From contig JAJQJQ010000073.1 in NCBI GenBank assembly GCA_028622995.1, positions 310,001 to 374,000 on the forward strand: 64,000 bases of DNA. Reading direction: 5' to 3'. Each line of letters begins with the position of its first letter. Within the stretch, counting starts at the first letter, position 1. Source of the DNA: Panagrolaimus kolymaensis (Eukaryota; Nematoda; Chromadorea; Rhabditida; Panagrolaimidae). The translations under genes were made by a program, and so were the position numbers. The notes beneath the pieces were generated by a model that saw only the letters and a program-made list of their open reading frames with translations, had not been told where the DNA came from and ran no database searches. Shown in pieces: positions 38,937-49,372 of this stretch.

Positions 38937-40458
38937 TTATCGGTGAATTACATGAAGATCGGATCGCAATAAATCAATCAATAATTTAGTTTTAGATGGA
39001 TAAGCATCACGTAACTTCTTAGCGATTTCTTTGAACTTGTTTTTTCCTGTGAAGTGAAAAGACAGCATAAATTGACAATTTGGATGAATCTAAAATTGAT
39101 AAAAGTAAAATTATGAACGTTTAGAAAACTATCCACTCACCTTCATGAAAGCAAGGAAGGAATCAGCATCAAAATGATCATGACGAAGACCAGCCAAATA
39201 AATCTTCCGAAGACGTTTGAATGGTTGAAGCATTAAAAGATTGACAAATGTTTTGTTAGTTAAACCAATAGATTCCGTCAAATCCATACCAAATACACTG
39301 AAAAAATAATAGTTAAATACAATATGAAAAGTATAAAGCAAAAAAGTTACCATCCAAACATTTGGATATTAGGGACTTTCTCCATGATTTCTTCCAAAGA
39401 GGCAACATCACCATTTGGTTTATCAACTCGAACACGAACAAAGTTGAGACTTTTGATTGTTGAAACACGCTTCACATATTCTTCCCAAGTTAAGTTTTGA
39501 TCCAATAAGAACAACGTATCTTCTTGATGAACATTGCTGCTTCGTCTCTTTTGAGGTTTCTTAGCTTTAGAAGCACCTTTTTCATTAGCCAAACGTTCAG
39601 CTTCGTTTTCCAAATCAGCAATTTTTGCTTTGTCGATTTCATGCTGATACTTCATTTGTTTAATCTAAAACATACATGTTAATCATATAATAAGGATATA
39701 TTATGTGGAGAGGCGTAAAAGCTGAGGCTTATCATAATGCAACATATCAGCAGATTACTTACAATTTGATCACGATCCTTGTTGTTTGCTTCCAATTTAG
39801 CAATGATTTGACGAAGATCAGCACTTTCTTTTTCATACCTTTCCTTCAAAGGTTGCAATTCTCCTTTGATTTCTTTTTGAACCTTCATTAGCTCTTCAAA
39901 AGCTTGACGAGTGGCATCTATTTCTTTATCAAACTTATTGATAATATCCTTGTAAGCATCACATTGTTTTTTCAGTTCAGAAATCTAAAAAGTAAGTTAT
40001 TGGGAAAAAAGGACATACATTAGCCATTTAACGCTTGATGAAAACTTGCCGCTTTTTGATTAACACTGATTACAGCCTCTTTTGCAATAATTCTTTCATT
40101 GAGACGAGTAACTTGACTTTGATTTGGTAGTTGAGAAATATGCTTGCGTTGACTTTCATACAAATGCAAAAGATTTTGTTGTTCTTTTTGTAGTTTAATA
40201 TGAACAAATTCGAGATCATTATATTTTCGTGCAAGGCCACTATGCATCATTTCGGTAGTCTGTTTCTAAAATGCAAGACAAAGTTAACTACAATAAATAT
40301 ATTACAAAACTAACCTCTTGAAGCATTCGATTGTATTCATGTCTCCATGATGCGTCCAAAGCATCAAGAATTGAATAAACATTTGGTTCTGAAGTTCTGA
40401 TAACATTAATATTATCACTTAAACGCATTCGTTTTAGAGGAGGCACCTGATTATACAT
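38937..40458 (-). CDS. Coiled-coil gene B of a tandem pair
   Basis: Six minus-strand exons: 40458-40315, 40265-40074, 39984-39763, 39664-39351, 39297-39141, 39089-38937; in phase, 393 residues. It has the same plan as gene A: a basic N-terminus (VPPLKRMRLSDN), long coiled coil (KGELQPLKERYEKESADLRQ), the GASKAKKPQKRRSSNVHQED segment, then leucine-rich strands (LRKIYLAGL, CQFMLSFHF, FKEIAKKLRDAYP). The second-exon donor (GTAATC after 40074) was chosen because the frame otherwise stops 19 codons later. Exon 4 and its 5' intron are nearly identical to gene A while other exons have diverged strongly. Likely a soluble scaffold-like or adaptor protein; function unknown. Confidence 0.72.
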
Positions 40459-42228
40459 TATCGAGAAAGTATGCCTAAAAAAAGAAGCAAAATTAGGTAT
40501 TTAAAAAAAATGGAAATGGAAGATCAAAGAAAAAAAAGCGAAACTCGAAAGAGAAAACCAAAAAATGAAAGGAAAAAAAGTGAAGCTTTATTTTTTTAGG
40601 GAAGATACTTGCAGGTTGCGCGAAGTGTTGGCCCATATTTTTCGGTTACCATAACTTTGAAGCAAAAAACTTTTTTTGAAACTTCGGCAAATACAAACAA
40701 TTCAATAAATTAAATTATTTTTATCATATCCTTTAAAAAATAAGGACAAGGATATATCTGTATTAGGATGGCCAGTATCATTTTTCCAAAGTAAGAATTA
40801 CAAATAAATGTGTAAATCAAAATTTCGGATGCAAACTTTTTTTTACAGAAAAAGAAATAAATTTTTAAGGAACAATTATATACCGATAACAAGTTTATTA
40901 GGTGATGGCAAAGCTTCAATTGTTTTTCGATGATGCATCCTATCGACTTTAAAATTACGAATAAAGTCTATATGTTTTTTGGAGAAAAAAACCCATTATT
41001 TTTAAATTTACGTTTCATCAAAATTATTCAAAAGCTAACAATCGAATTCTTTATTTAGCAAGAAATTTTTTAATTGCTTGACATTTAATGTTGCCAAAAA
41101 AATAATAAATCCCACTTTTAGTTTCTTTTTTCTTTGCATATTTCTTTATTGCCGTTGATTGGCATAATTTATGTATGATAATAATACATTCAATTTTTTA
41201 TATTTTTGGTAAAGCTTTAAAGAACGCAAAACATAAAGCTATTAATCAAGGTCTTCATTATTGAAATGCTTATTGCAACCATATGGCTTATTTTTAAACG
41301 TGAAATACAATTTGGTTTTGTTATTAGCAACAACAAAAAAAGTGGCATCAATAAAACAAGTTTTTTACAAATTAATTTTGTTTTACTTTTCTCAAGCTTG
41401 TCGGCGATCTTTTACAGGCTTTTCAGTAAATTATCTCGATAACATTAAATAGATAAAACTATAAAAATTATTGTTTTTGGCTTTCACTGCAATTGTTTGA
41501 AAGTAAAAAATGGTTTTGCTTTTCGATGAAATTAAAAATTACAGTTTTTTTGTAACGATGGTTCAGTGGTTTTACGAAACAGAAACCAAAGCTCTAATTC
41601 CCAGTCGATTTTTAGAAATTGGCATGGTACTGGAACCTTTGTGTTTTCATGTAAAATCTTAAATTCTGGCATGTATGTATTGCCATAACACAGAATTTTC
41701 AAAAGCAATATCATTAAAAAAAAGTGGCACAAAAATAAAATTAAAAAATAATTGTTTTGTTTTTATAAAGCCTGCCTCCTTTAAATAAAAATTAATAGCT
41801 ACAAATACCCGTTCTTTCTTTTGTTTTTTCACCTGTCGAATAAATGGGATAATTATAGCGAAAGAAGAAGAAAAAAATGTGGCATTACTTACTTACTACT
41901 CCCATTCAACAACTTTTATATAAAAAGAAAATAATAATTGGGTGTGTTTTACCAAAGAACAACAACGGCCGGAAAAATAAGAGCCAATTAATTTTAATAT
42001 TTTTATGCTTCAATCGTTTTAAAAATATTTTTTTACTTATTTTTTTCCTTTTTTTTAAAGTTGAAAGTTGATTGTTTTGCAGCTGAATTTATTTATATTT
42101 TTTTCTATTCTTAAATTTATTTTTTCAAGCATTTTTAAAAAAAAATTTGAAAGACGACAACTACGATAACCTCGAATATTTTTATTTTTTAGCTCTTTCT
42201 CGTTATATTTTCTCCACAAAAAAAAACG
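40459..42228. other. Intergenic, with gene B promoter sequence at its start
   Basis: Bases 40459-40605 match the upstream sequence of gene A. The rest is AT-rich without supported genes. A short motif at about 41414 resembles one at 35199. An acceptor-like TTTTTTAG near 42191 may be the trans-splice site of the next gene. Confidence 0.5.
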
Positions 42229-44921
42229 ATGGATGAAGGTTTGAATGATTCAAAAATTTATACTCTCAAAGATCTCAGAGAATATGGTAATCATTTGCAT
42301 TATATCACAGCAGTGGATATTATTTTAAATGGAATTGCATGTTATATAATTTTAAAACATTCAACAAAAGCAATGGGAATATATAAATATTATATTTTAT
42401 CTACAATTATTTTAACATTTTTACAAGATTTTAATATTACTTTCATTTTTGGTCCTTATCTTATTTTACCCACAGCTATTATGTGTTCCACTGGGATAGT
42501 TACAAGAAATTTGGATTGGATTGTTGGAAGGGTTGTGCCATATGTAAGTGCTGCTTGATTATGTTTCAGTTGAGCCTTTTTAAAGAAAAATATTTTATAA
42601 AAAAAACTCAAAAGCCCAATTGCCTTTTTTTAATTTTTATCAAAAAGAGTTTAAAATTTTTTTTAAAACTATTCATTTAATTACTTCTCTATTTTTTTTA
42701 AATGATGGAATTAATTATTAATAAATATGAAATTTAATGTTTGCCTCACACATATTTAAAGATACATTTAGCGAAATTTTTAGTTTTTTGATAGTTTCAG
42801 TACCAATAATTATGTGACACTTCATTGCACCATATTCTTAAGTTTTTTTAATGAAGAAAAAAAGTCACTGTTGAAAATAACTCTGACCTTTAAACTTTCA
42901 AACATCTGTGTCTTAATAATACAATTTATTATTAAAAAGACCTCTCTTCTCCTTTAGTTGTTTTTTAATTGTATTTTTCAAAAGTAAAAACAAACGTTTA
43001 AACAATAATAGTAAAACACAAAAATTAAATAATTACCCAGGTGTTATTTTTATTATTTTTTGTAAATAGTAGCATGACATAGCGGGGGCTTAAAATGGGG
43101 CCTGGGTAAATCGAGGCAAAGCAATCAAAAAGGCAGGCAGAGTATTTCGAGGCAAAGCAGGGTATTTCGAGGCAAAAGCAGGGTATTTCGAGGCAAAATA
43201 AAAAGGCAACGTCTAATTACTATCAATCGATTCCTCTCAAAATTCTGAACATATTACTTTCAATCATTACCCAAAGCCTATAAAATTTTTTTGAGTTACG
43301 TGCTTTCCCTATAGGTCCTTTCTGATTTATAGGCTTTCACTATGGATTATGTTTACTCATAGGGTTTCCCTATTGATCATTTTTGTCTCATAGGGAATGC
43401 ACGTAACTCAAAAAAATTTTATAGGCTTTGGGTAATGATTGAAAGTAATATGTTCAGAATTTTGAGAGGAACCGATTGATAGTAATTAGACGTTGCCTTT
43501 TTATTTTGCCTCGAAATACCCTGCTTTTGCCTCGAAATACCCTGCTCTGCCTCGAAATACTCTGCCTGCCTTTTTGATTGCTTTGCCTCGATTTACCCAG
43601 GCCCCTTAAAATGTGCACTTCTGTACCCCGTCAAATATTTATTCAGAAATTGTTTTTTCCTCCTTTCATTTAAATCCATTAATGAAAATATTTTAAATGT
43701 TAAAATTGTTAGTTCTTAAAATGTCCCATATCACATCTGCCTACTACACTCTATTTTTAAAGAGTGGGATTTTTTTTCATTTGAAACAATTACCAATTTT
43801 TTAAAGGCAAAAAATATATACAGCAAAAAGATAGCAATTTTTTTACAAATTACAGTATTCTAACTTTTTTTTGAAATAAAAAATTACAAAGAATCGAATG
43901 AAAAGAAAAATATTTTTATTTGTCAAAAAAAGAGAAAGTTAAATTATTTTCGATCCAAAAACTATAAAAATTATTGTATATTTTATTCTAATCCTTAATT
44001 AACCTTAAAAAATAGCAAAATATCAAACTTTATAAATGTCCGTTCCACTTTTTCTCATTTTAACTTTATTTTTAGATTATCCTTCATTTTAATTTAAGCT
44101 TTGCTGGACTTTCAATTATTTATGGTCTCCTTTATCAATATTTCTCTCTAATTGGTGAAGGAGAATTTTTTCATTCATTTAAAGGCGTTTTCATTCTTCT
44201 CTTTTTAATGTTCCTATATCCTTTGCCTTCAATTATTTCTTTAATATCCACTCTCGATCGAGAAAATGCATTAAAATATGTAAAAGAAAAATTCCAAATG
44301 TATATGATATTTTTATTTCCGCTCCTTGCAATACTTTTTTAATGAATTTTTGGAGTAAATTATATTTTGGAATTGTTTTTATTCAAATTATTTTAATTGT
44401 TTTTATTGCATGGGCAACATTTTATAAAATTCAAAAGAAGCTGCATGAACTCAAACGATCCCTTTCAGCTCAAACGTTAAGAGCTCGTCGTCAACTTGTT
44501 TTAGCTTTAGTTTTACAAATAATTGTTCCAGCTGTTTTATTAGTGGCGCCAATATTGGTTATTATTGGTGCAATACTTTTAAAACTAAAAAATATGAGAG
44601 GTATGATTTTTTTACATTTGAAAAAAAAAAAATTAGCTTCAAGCAAGCAGAATTATATTTTTGCCAATCAAAACTCGAAAATAAACTTATGTAACTTATT
44701 TAATTATAGATTTTTCATTTTATGCCATGCAAATTTTGGCTATTCATTCATGCGCCAATGCTTTGACAGTACTCATCGTGATTACTCCATATCGAAAGGT
44801 TCTAATTCGATGGTTTAATGTTATTTCATATTATCCAAGAAAAATCTTTTGTAAACCTAAACCTGTTTCAGCAATTCAACGAAATTCCTTTAGTCTTGCC
44901 ACCACAGTACAATCATTTTGA
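42229..44921 (+). CDS. Srh-like serpentine chemoreceptor
   Basis: Seven-helix receptor of the nematode Srh family, expected in sensory neuron membranes. Exons: 42229-42543, 44076-44299, 44356-44600, 44710-44921; 331 residues, usual for the family. Family hallmarks: hydrophobic helices throughout; a helix-6 region following basic residues (TLRARRQLVLALVLQIIVPA); and a last helix with HSCANALTVLIVITPYRKVL, matching the Srh HS...PYR ending. The second intron is inferred: without it the frame stops at 44340. A 56-nt intron from GTATAT (44300) to GGAG (44355) restores the frame exactly, though the acceptor is weak; otherwise the gene carries a frameshift. The first intron (1.5 kb) contains a 507-bp foldback transposon. 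Confidence 0.75.
43098..43604 (+). mobile_element. MULE-type foldback element, copy 1
   Basis: A 507-bp element whose long arms are near-perfect inverted repeats, starting GGGCCTGGGTAAATCGAGGC. The 9-bp direct duplication CTTAAAATG flanks it exactly (43089-43097, 43605-43613). The arms contain tandem copies of a roughly 20-bp unit with GCAGGGTATTTCGAGGC. The central unpaired part (about 43310-43400) gives orientation. A 9-bp duplication and long G-starting inverted ends fit Mutator-like (MULE) elements. No ORF, so non-autonomous. It sits in an intron of the Srh-like gene. Confidence 0.85.
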
Positions 44922-45641
44922 TTTTAATTCTTTTTATATTTGTTTTTTTTTCTAAAAATTTGTTTTAATAAAATTTAAGTTTAAAAAAAGTTTTGTATGT
45001 TAACAAAAAGTGCCAAAGTACTGTAAAAAAGGCTATTGAATACTTTGAAAAATTGAGTGATTTTGTTGTTGATTTTTTATCACATGCTCGCGTTTTTTTG
45101 TTGTTTATGGTTTGGCATCTCTAAAAGTCCATTATTGGATGCACAAAAACAATTACAAAATCTAAAAAACATTTTTAAAGGCATCGAAGAAGAAAAAATA
45201 ACCAAAGGCAAAGTTAACAAAATTCGCAAAAACAAAGCTATAGAATGGAAGAGAAAAAAAGGAGGTCGTTGCAAGTATATCTAACTTTGAAAAAAGAGGC
45301 AAAGCTAGCCTTCGCAATATTTTTGTGGTCTCTTTTCAAAGACACATTCATTCATTCTGACCTCATTGACTAAACAAAAAAAAATATTTTTAGTGACGAC
45401 CGATGACTGACCGACTGACCACCACTCATTTTTTTCCTTCATTCACATTTTTTTCTCGTCACTTATCTATCAGTTAGTCTTACTTATTTTTTTGCAAGTG
45501 AGCCATCTATTCGTTGTCCTCCTGCTTTTTATTGCTTCGAAATCTATATATATTTTTTCAAACAAAAATATTTATTATTAATAGCTTCTTTTTTCCAGAA
45601 TTACATCTTCTTCTTTCTTTTGCAACAACCAACAACTAACT
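44922..45641. other. Intergenic with promoter of the next gene
   Basis: AATAAAA near 44965 is the likely poly(A) signal of the Srh-like gene. TATATATATTTTTTC (about 45546) and a TTTTTTCCAG acceptor (about 45598) precede the ATG at 45642 and may be its promoter and trans-splice site. A 66-codon ORF lies at 45084. Confidence 0.45.
45084..45284 (+). CDS. Possible small secreted basic peptide
   Basis: From ATG 45084, 66 codons: a short hydrophobic start (MLAFFCCLWFGISKS), then a lysine-rich body (KQLQNLKNIFKGIEEEK, KRKKGGRCKYI). The composition is more protein-like than other intergenic ORFs. No homolog recognised; could be chance. Confidence 0.25.
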   Translation: MLAFFCCLWFGISKSPLLDAQKQLQNLKNIFKGIEEEKITKGKVNKIRKNKAIEWKRKKGGRCKYI

Positions 45642-47459
45642 ATGATGCGTCTTACAAAATCCCCATTATTTGATTCACGTTTTGTTTCACATCGGCATAT
45701 ATGGGTTAAAGAAAATGATGCATGTTATGAATGTATTGATAAAAGCAATTATTCATCCGTTGTGGTTCGACTTCAACGACAAAAAGCTAATATTGAAATG
45801 TTAAAGGATGGAATAGAAAAAGCTGTTGAAAATGCTATCCATCATCCAAATTTATGCAATCTCAAGGAAGTCCTTATTGATGCAGAAAATAATATTATTA
45901 TTTCATGCAGTGAAAATGCTCGTGGCATTTCTCTTCCCCGTTTTGTTACTTTATCTTTTACTAAACTTGGATATCCTGAAGCAGTTCAACAAATTCTTTT
46001 CAACCTTTTGGATCTTTATCGTATGCTTATTGCTGATGACAAAGATTTATCTTTTCTCAATCTCGATCATATTATTGTTAAACTCAATAATCAAGAAACC
46101 ATCGAAATTGAATCCCTCAAAATTCGCCGTCCATTTCTTTGCAAATATGGTCCTCGAGCTTTTGATTTACCATATAAAAATTATGCTTCAACAACCTTCC
46201 CAGCTTTTATGGATATTGGCGCAACTGCATTTTATTGCTTTACACAAAATCATTTCCTTTCATATTCCAATCTTTCTGAAGCTATTGAAGCCCTTGAAAA
46301 GCCCAATGAAAAGCATTTTGTTGAACGTATTTTTGGATTCAAAACTCCTGAATTTGATGCAGTTGAAGAATTAATTGAAAATATGTATAATCTTGCGACA
46401 GCTACAGAAGCTGCTCCTATTAGTGGCAGCGATGATGGAAGTGGAGAAGAATCGGATGATGATAACGAAGAAGTTATTAAAACTATTACCTCGAACGTCG
46501 TTGATGATTATGAGAGTGATACTGAGTCAACCCAAGATGACTCGGATGAAGTTAAAAGTGCTATTAGCAGCGATAACGACGACGATGAAACCCAAACTGC
46601 CATTGATGATGATTCAGAGGAAGTAAAAACAGATATTGGCGATGATGAAATCCAATCAGAATTAGATACGGATGAAACCCAAACTGTTATGGGCGACGAT
46701 TCGGATGAACTTGAATCTGCTATTGGCGATGAAGATATTCAAGCAACCGCAGATGATATAACAGACGACAATGAAACTGAAACCGCTATTGAAAATGATA
46801 ATTTGGATGAAACCGAAACAGTTATGGCTAATGATGATTTTGATACCCAAACCGCTATCGAAAGCGATTCAGATGAAATCTCAACAGCTATTAGCGATGA
46901 CGATGATATTGATGATGATGAATTTGAAACTGAAACAGCCATTGAAGATGATTCAGATGAAATCAAAGTTTTTGATAAATTTGATGACGAAGAAGAAGAT
47001 GTTACTTTAACTCTCTCTGATTCCATGGAAAAGCTTAATGAAGCTTATGAACAACAAAATTCATGCAATATCATCAAAAATGGTTTATCTTTAGCATCAA
47101 TTGATGGAAATAATAGCGATGATGTATTTGATACTCGATCCCTCATTTCTAATGAAAGCGATTATGATGTTATTGATATAACTGATACTCAAGAAGATGA
47201 AGCAATTTTCACATCAAAGAATTATGGCATTGAAGGATTAACAATCAAAGTTTATAAGAAGAATTTTGTTTCATATAAACTTGCAACCAGCGGGGAAAAT
47301 GGATATTTTGATTCAAGCAATGCTGAAATGATTTCAGCTTTTCCTGAAACGCTTTCTCAAATCATGCCCATCATTCGAGATGTCATTGCTATGGCTAAAA
47401 GTATAAACGCAACATGTCCAACCAAAAAATACCTAGTTACTTTCATGGAAGAAAAATAA
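45642..47459 (+). CDS. Intronless gene: degenerate kinase-like domain plus acidic repeats
   Basis: 605 residues in one exon. Residues about 15-260 follow the order of a protein kinase fold: a glycine-loop-like start (IWVKENDACYECIDK), a strand VVVRLQRQ where the VAIK lysine would lie, HHPNLCNLKEVLIDAENNII (like the HPNIVxL segment), a helix before DLSFLNLDHIIVKLN (catalytic-loop position), and ESLKI where DFG would lie. HRD and DFG are absent, so if related it is a pseudokinase. Residues about 263-455 are D/E-rich with some twelve TAI/TVM-DDSDE-like units. A C-terminal region of about 100 residues looks globular (GIEGLTIKVYKKNF, LSQIMPIIRDVIAMAKS). Kinase relationship is inference from motif order. 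Lack of introns differs from most neighbours and may indicate a retrocopy. Confidence 0.6.
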   Translation: MMRLTKSPLFDSRFVSHRHIWVKENDACYECIDKSNYSSVVVRLQRQKANIEMLKDGIEKAVENAIHHPNLCNLKEVLIDAENNIIISCSENARGISLPRFVTLSFTKLGYPEAVQQILFNLLDLYRMLIADDKDLSFLNLDHIIVKLNNQETIEIESLKIRRPFLCKYGPRAFDLPYKNYASTTFPAFMDIGATAFYCFTQNHFLSYSNLSEAIEALEKPNEKHFVERIFGFKTPEFDAVEELIENMYNLATATEAAPISGSDDGSGEESDDDNEEVIKTITSNVVDDYESDTESTQDDSDEVKSAISSDNDDDETQTAIDDDSEEVKTDIGDDEIQSELDTDETQTVMGDDSDELESAIGDEDIQATADDITDDNETETAIENDNLDETETVMANDDFDTQTAIESDSDEISTAISDDDDIDDDEFETETAIEDDSDEIKVFDKFDDEEEDVTLTLSDSMEKLNEAYEQQNSCNIIKNGLSLASIDGNNSDDVFDTRSLISNESDYDVIDITDTQEDEAIFTSKNYGIEGLTIKVYKKNFVSYKLATSGENGYFDSSNAEMISAFPETLSQIMPIIRDVIAMAKSINATCPTKKYLVTFMEEK

Positions 47460-48370
47460 ATTTAAAAAATGTACAGAACTTTGCTTTTTTATGTTTGAAT
47501 TTGTATTTATTTTTTGACTCAGGGATTTTTTTTCATTTTGTCTTTTGATTTATTCTGCGGTTTCTTTGTTCTTGTTTGAAAAAAATATATTTATAAAAAA
47601 CTTTTTTAATTTCTTTCGAATGAGCCCAGCCAACTTTTAGCTATGAAAAGACAATATAAGTTTATTATCAAATTTGATGAAAAAATATATGCCTCCAAAT
47701 TAAAGCAGGAAACAAATAAAATCTTCGAAATTACAATCAGATTACTTCTTTAGGGAAAATTTGCCTTATCGTTTATTGAATACAAAGTTACTTTTCTTGA
47801 TTCATCAATTACCAGAGCAATTACTTTTTTGGAGTAATTACATATGCATCGTTTCAATGTGTGCATTTACAAATCTACTTTTAATGAGAGAAAAAAATGG
47901 ATGGTGTGTTAAAGCAAACAAAGAAAAAGCTGATTGTAATGGAGTAATGAAATAATTATTCAAAACAAAAAACCAAAAAGTATCATAAAAAGTTTATTAT
48001 GTGCAACTATAATTAAACAGCGAAAAAAAAATGGTGAAGCTTAAACGTAAGAAAATGTTAAATCGATTTTTTATCCTTCAGCTGTACACACAACAGGCAA
48101 ACTTTTACCTTCTCAAAAAATAAATATGTTCTCCTCGAAGAGCTCGTGTTCGTCGTGTCCATTTAAAACTTTAATGAATCAGAAAAAATAAATTTTGTTA
48201 AAGAAAAAATCGAAATAAATCAAATCCCGACTAATAATAACATAATTTCTCCTTTGATTTTATTCAAATTTCATAAAGTTTTAGTTTCACTTTTTTCAAC
48301 ATCATTTATTTTTGCAGCAAAAAAAAAATACAGTAACGTTTAAAATTTTAAAAAACAACAAAAAAATGAT
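47460..48370. other. Intergenic between convergent genes
   Basis: AT-rich. AATAAA overlaps the upstream stop codon, and TTTATT on this strand near 48304 would be the poly(A) signal of the minus-strand gene. No supported ORF. Confidence 0.5.
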
Positions 48371-48943
48371 TTATAAATTATTAAAATAAATTTCATCATC
48401 GTCCTCGCTTTTGTTATCTTTTTCCTTTTCATCGTTGAATTTGATTCCAGAAAAAAATTCCAATGGACTTTCTTCCATGGCTCTTCGTTCATCAGGTGTG
48501 AAATCATCGATGAGTTCGAGATATTTTTGAATTTCCGGAACTTCAAGCTCATCAATTTTATTTAAAACATAATCCCCTGCGGCTTCAAGAAATCTTTGAG
48601 AATCGAGGAAATCAGCTTTAAACGTAAAATCTTTAAATTCTTCATCGGTGAAAGAATCAAAAACGGATTTAGTAAATTCTTGATCCTTTGGAGATTCAGG
48701 AAATTCAAAATGATTATGAAGTTCAACAAATTTTTCAAGTTGTTTTTGATTCATTTCAACATCGATGGTTCCTTTATTATCCGTATGTTGAGTAACATTT
48801 TTAAGGATGGAACATGAATTAATTACGCGAGGACCAACTTCAATAGTAAAATCAGGCGAAGCAATGGATCGAAGAATAATTTTTGTTGCTTCTTCTAATG
48901 GAACAATAACAATATTACCAGGAGCAACAGTATCAGTAGTCAT
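48371..48943 (-). CDS. Divergent Skp1-related protein
   Basis: 190 residues, single exon, start ATG at 48943. Skp1 proteins link F-box proteins to cullin in SCF ubiquitin ligases. The C-terminal part matches the Skp1 dimerisation/F-box-binding helices: FLDSQRFLEAAGDYVLNKI, then EIQKYLELIDDFTPDERRAM, close to the canonical (I/F)xIxxDFTPEEE signature. The N-terminal half has the length and strand/helix order of a BTB/POZ fold (SIASPDFTIEVGPRVINSC). An acidic tail (SEDDDEIYFNNL) extends beyond the usual WCxDK end, which is missing. Nematodes carry expanded skr families, so this may be a diverged member. It is divergent from dph-1, with a 429-bp shared upstream region. Confidence 0.75.
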   Translation of the reverse strand: MTTDTVAPGNIVIVPLEEATKIILRSIASPDFTIEVGPRVINSCSILKNVTQHTDNKGTIDVEMNQKQLEKFVELHNHFEFPESPKDQEFTKSVFDSFTDEEFKDFTFKADFLDSQRFLEAAGDYVLNKIDELEVPEIQKYLELIDDFTPDERRAMEESPLEFFSGIKFNDEKEKDNKSEDDDEIYFNNL

Positions 48944-49372
48944 TTTGGAAGAGGAGCAGGTGAAAAGAAAGAGTTAAGCAAAATATATAAATGAGATCGG
49001 AAAAAAAAATTAATAATGGAATATGAGTTATAATTGTTATTGTGGCATGCCACTATATTTATTTATGTATCTATGCTTGCTTTATGGATAAAGAGGGATT
49101 CCTTTAAGTCATTTTTAAACAATAAATTTGTTTTAAGGCTGTATGAGAATAACTTATTTTTCTAATAATTTTTAGATTGAACTAAAAAAGCGATCATTTT
49201 TTGCTATATGTCTTTGAATGACAAATTAAATTTCCATCACTTTTTTGATATCCTTAAACTTCGATTCTTTGCTGTTGCAATATATTTTTTATTGCATAAA
49301 AACTTTACTTTTATAGCCTTTTTTTTCTCGATTTTTATTTGATTAAATCAAATTTAGAAATAATAAATAATT
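48944..49372. promoter_or_regulatory. Bidirectional upstream region
   Basis: 429 bp between the divergent starts of the Skp1-like gene and dph-1. An AAATTTAG acceptor-like site about 20 nt before the dph-1 ATG may be a trans-splice site. No other element recognised. Confidence 0.4.

Noticed and set aside
45642..46400. Active protein kinase
   Set aside because: Lysine, HRD and DFG positions are not conserved; at most a pseudokinase.
46662..47026. Antisense serine- and isoleucine-rich ORFs over the acidic repeat
   Set aside because: They are shadows of the D/E-codon repeat of the 605-residue gene.
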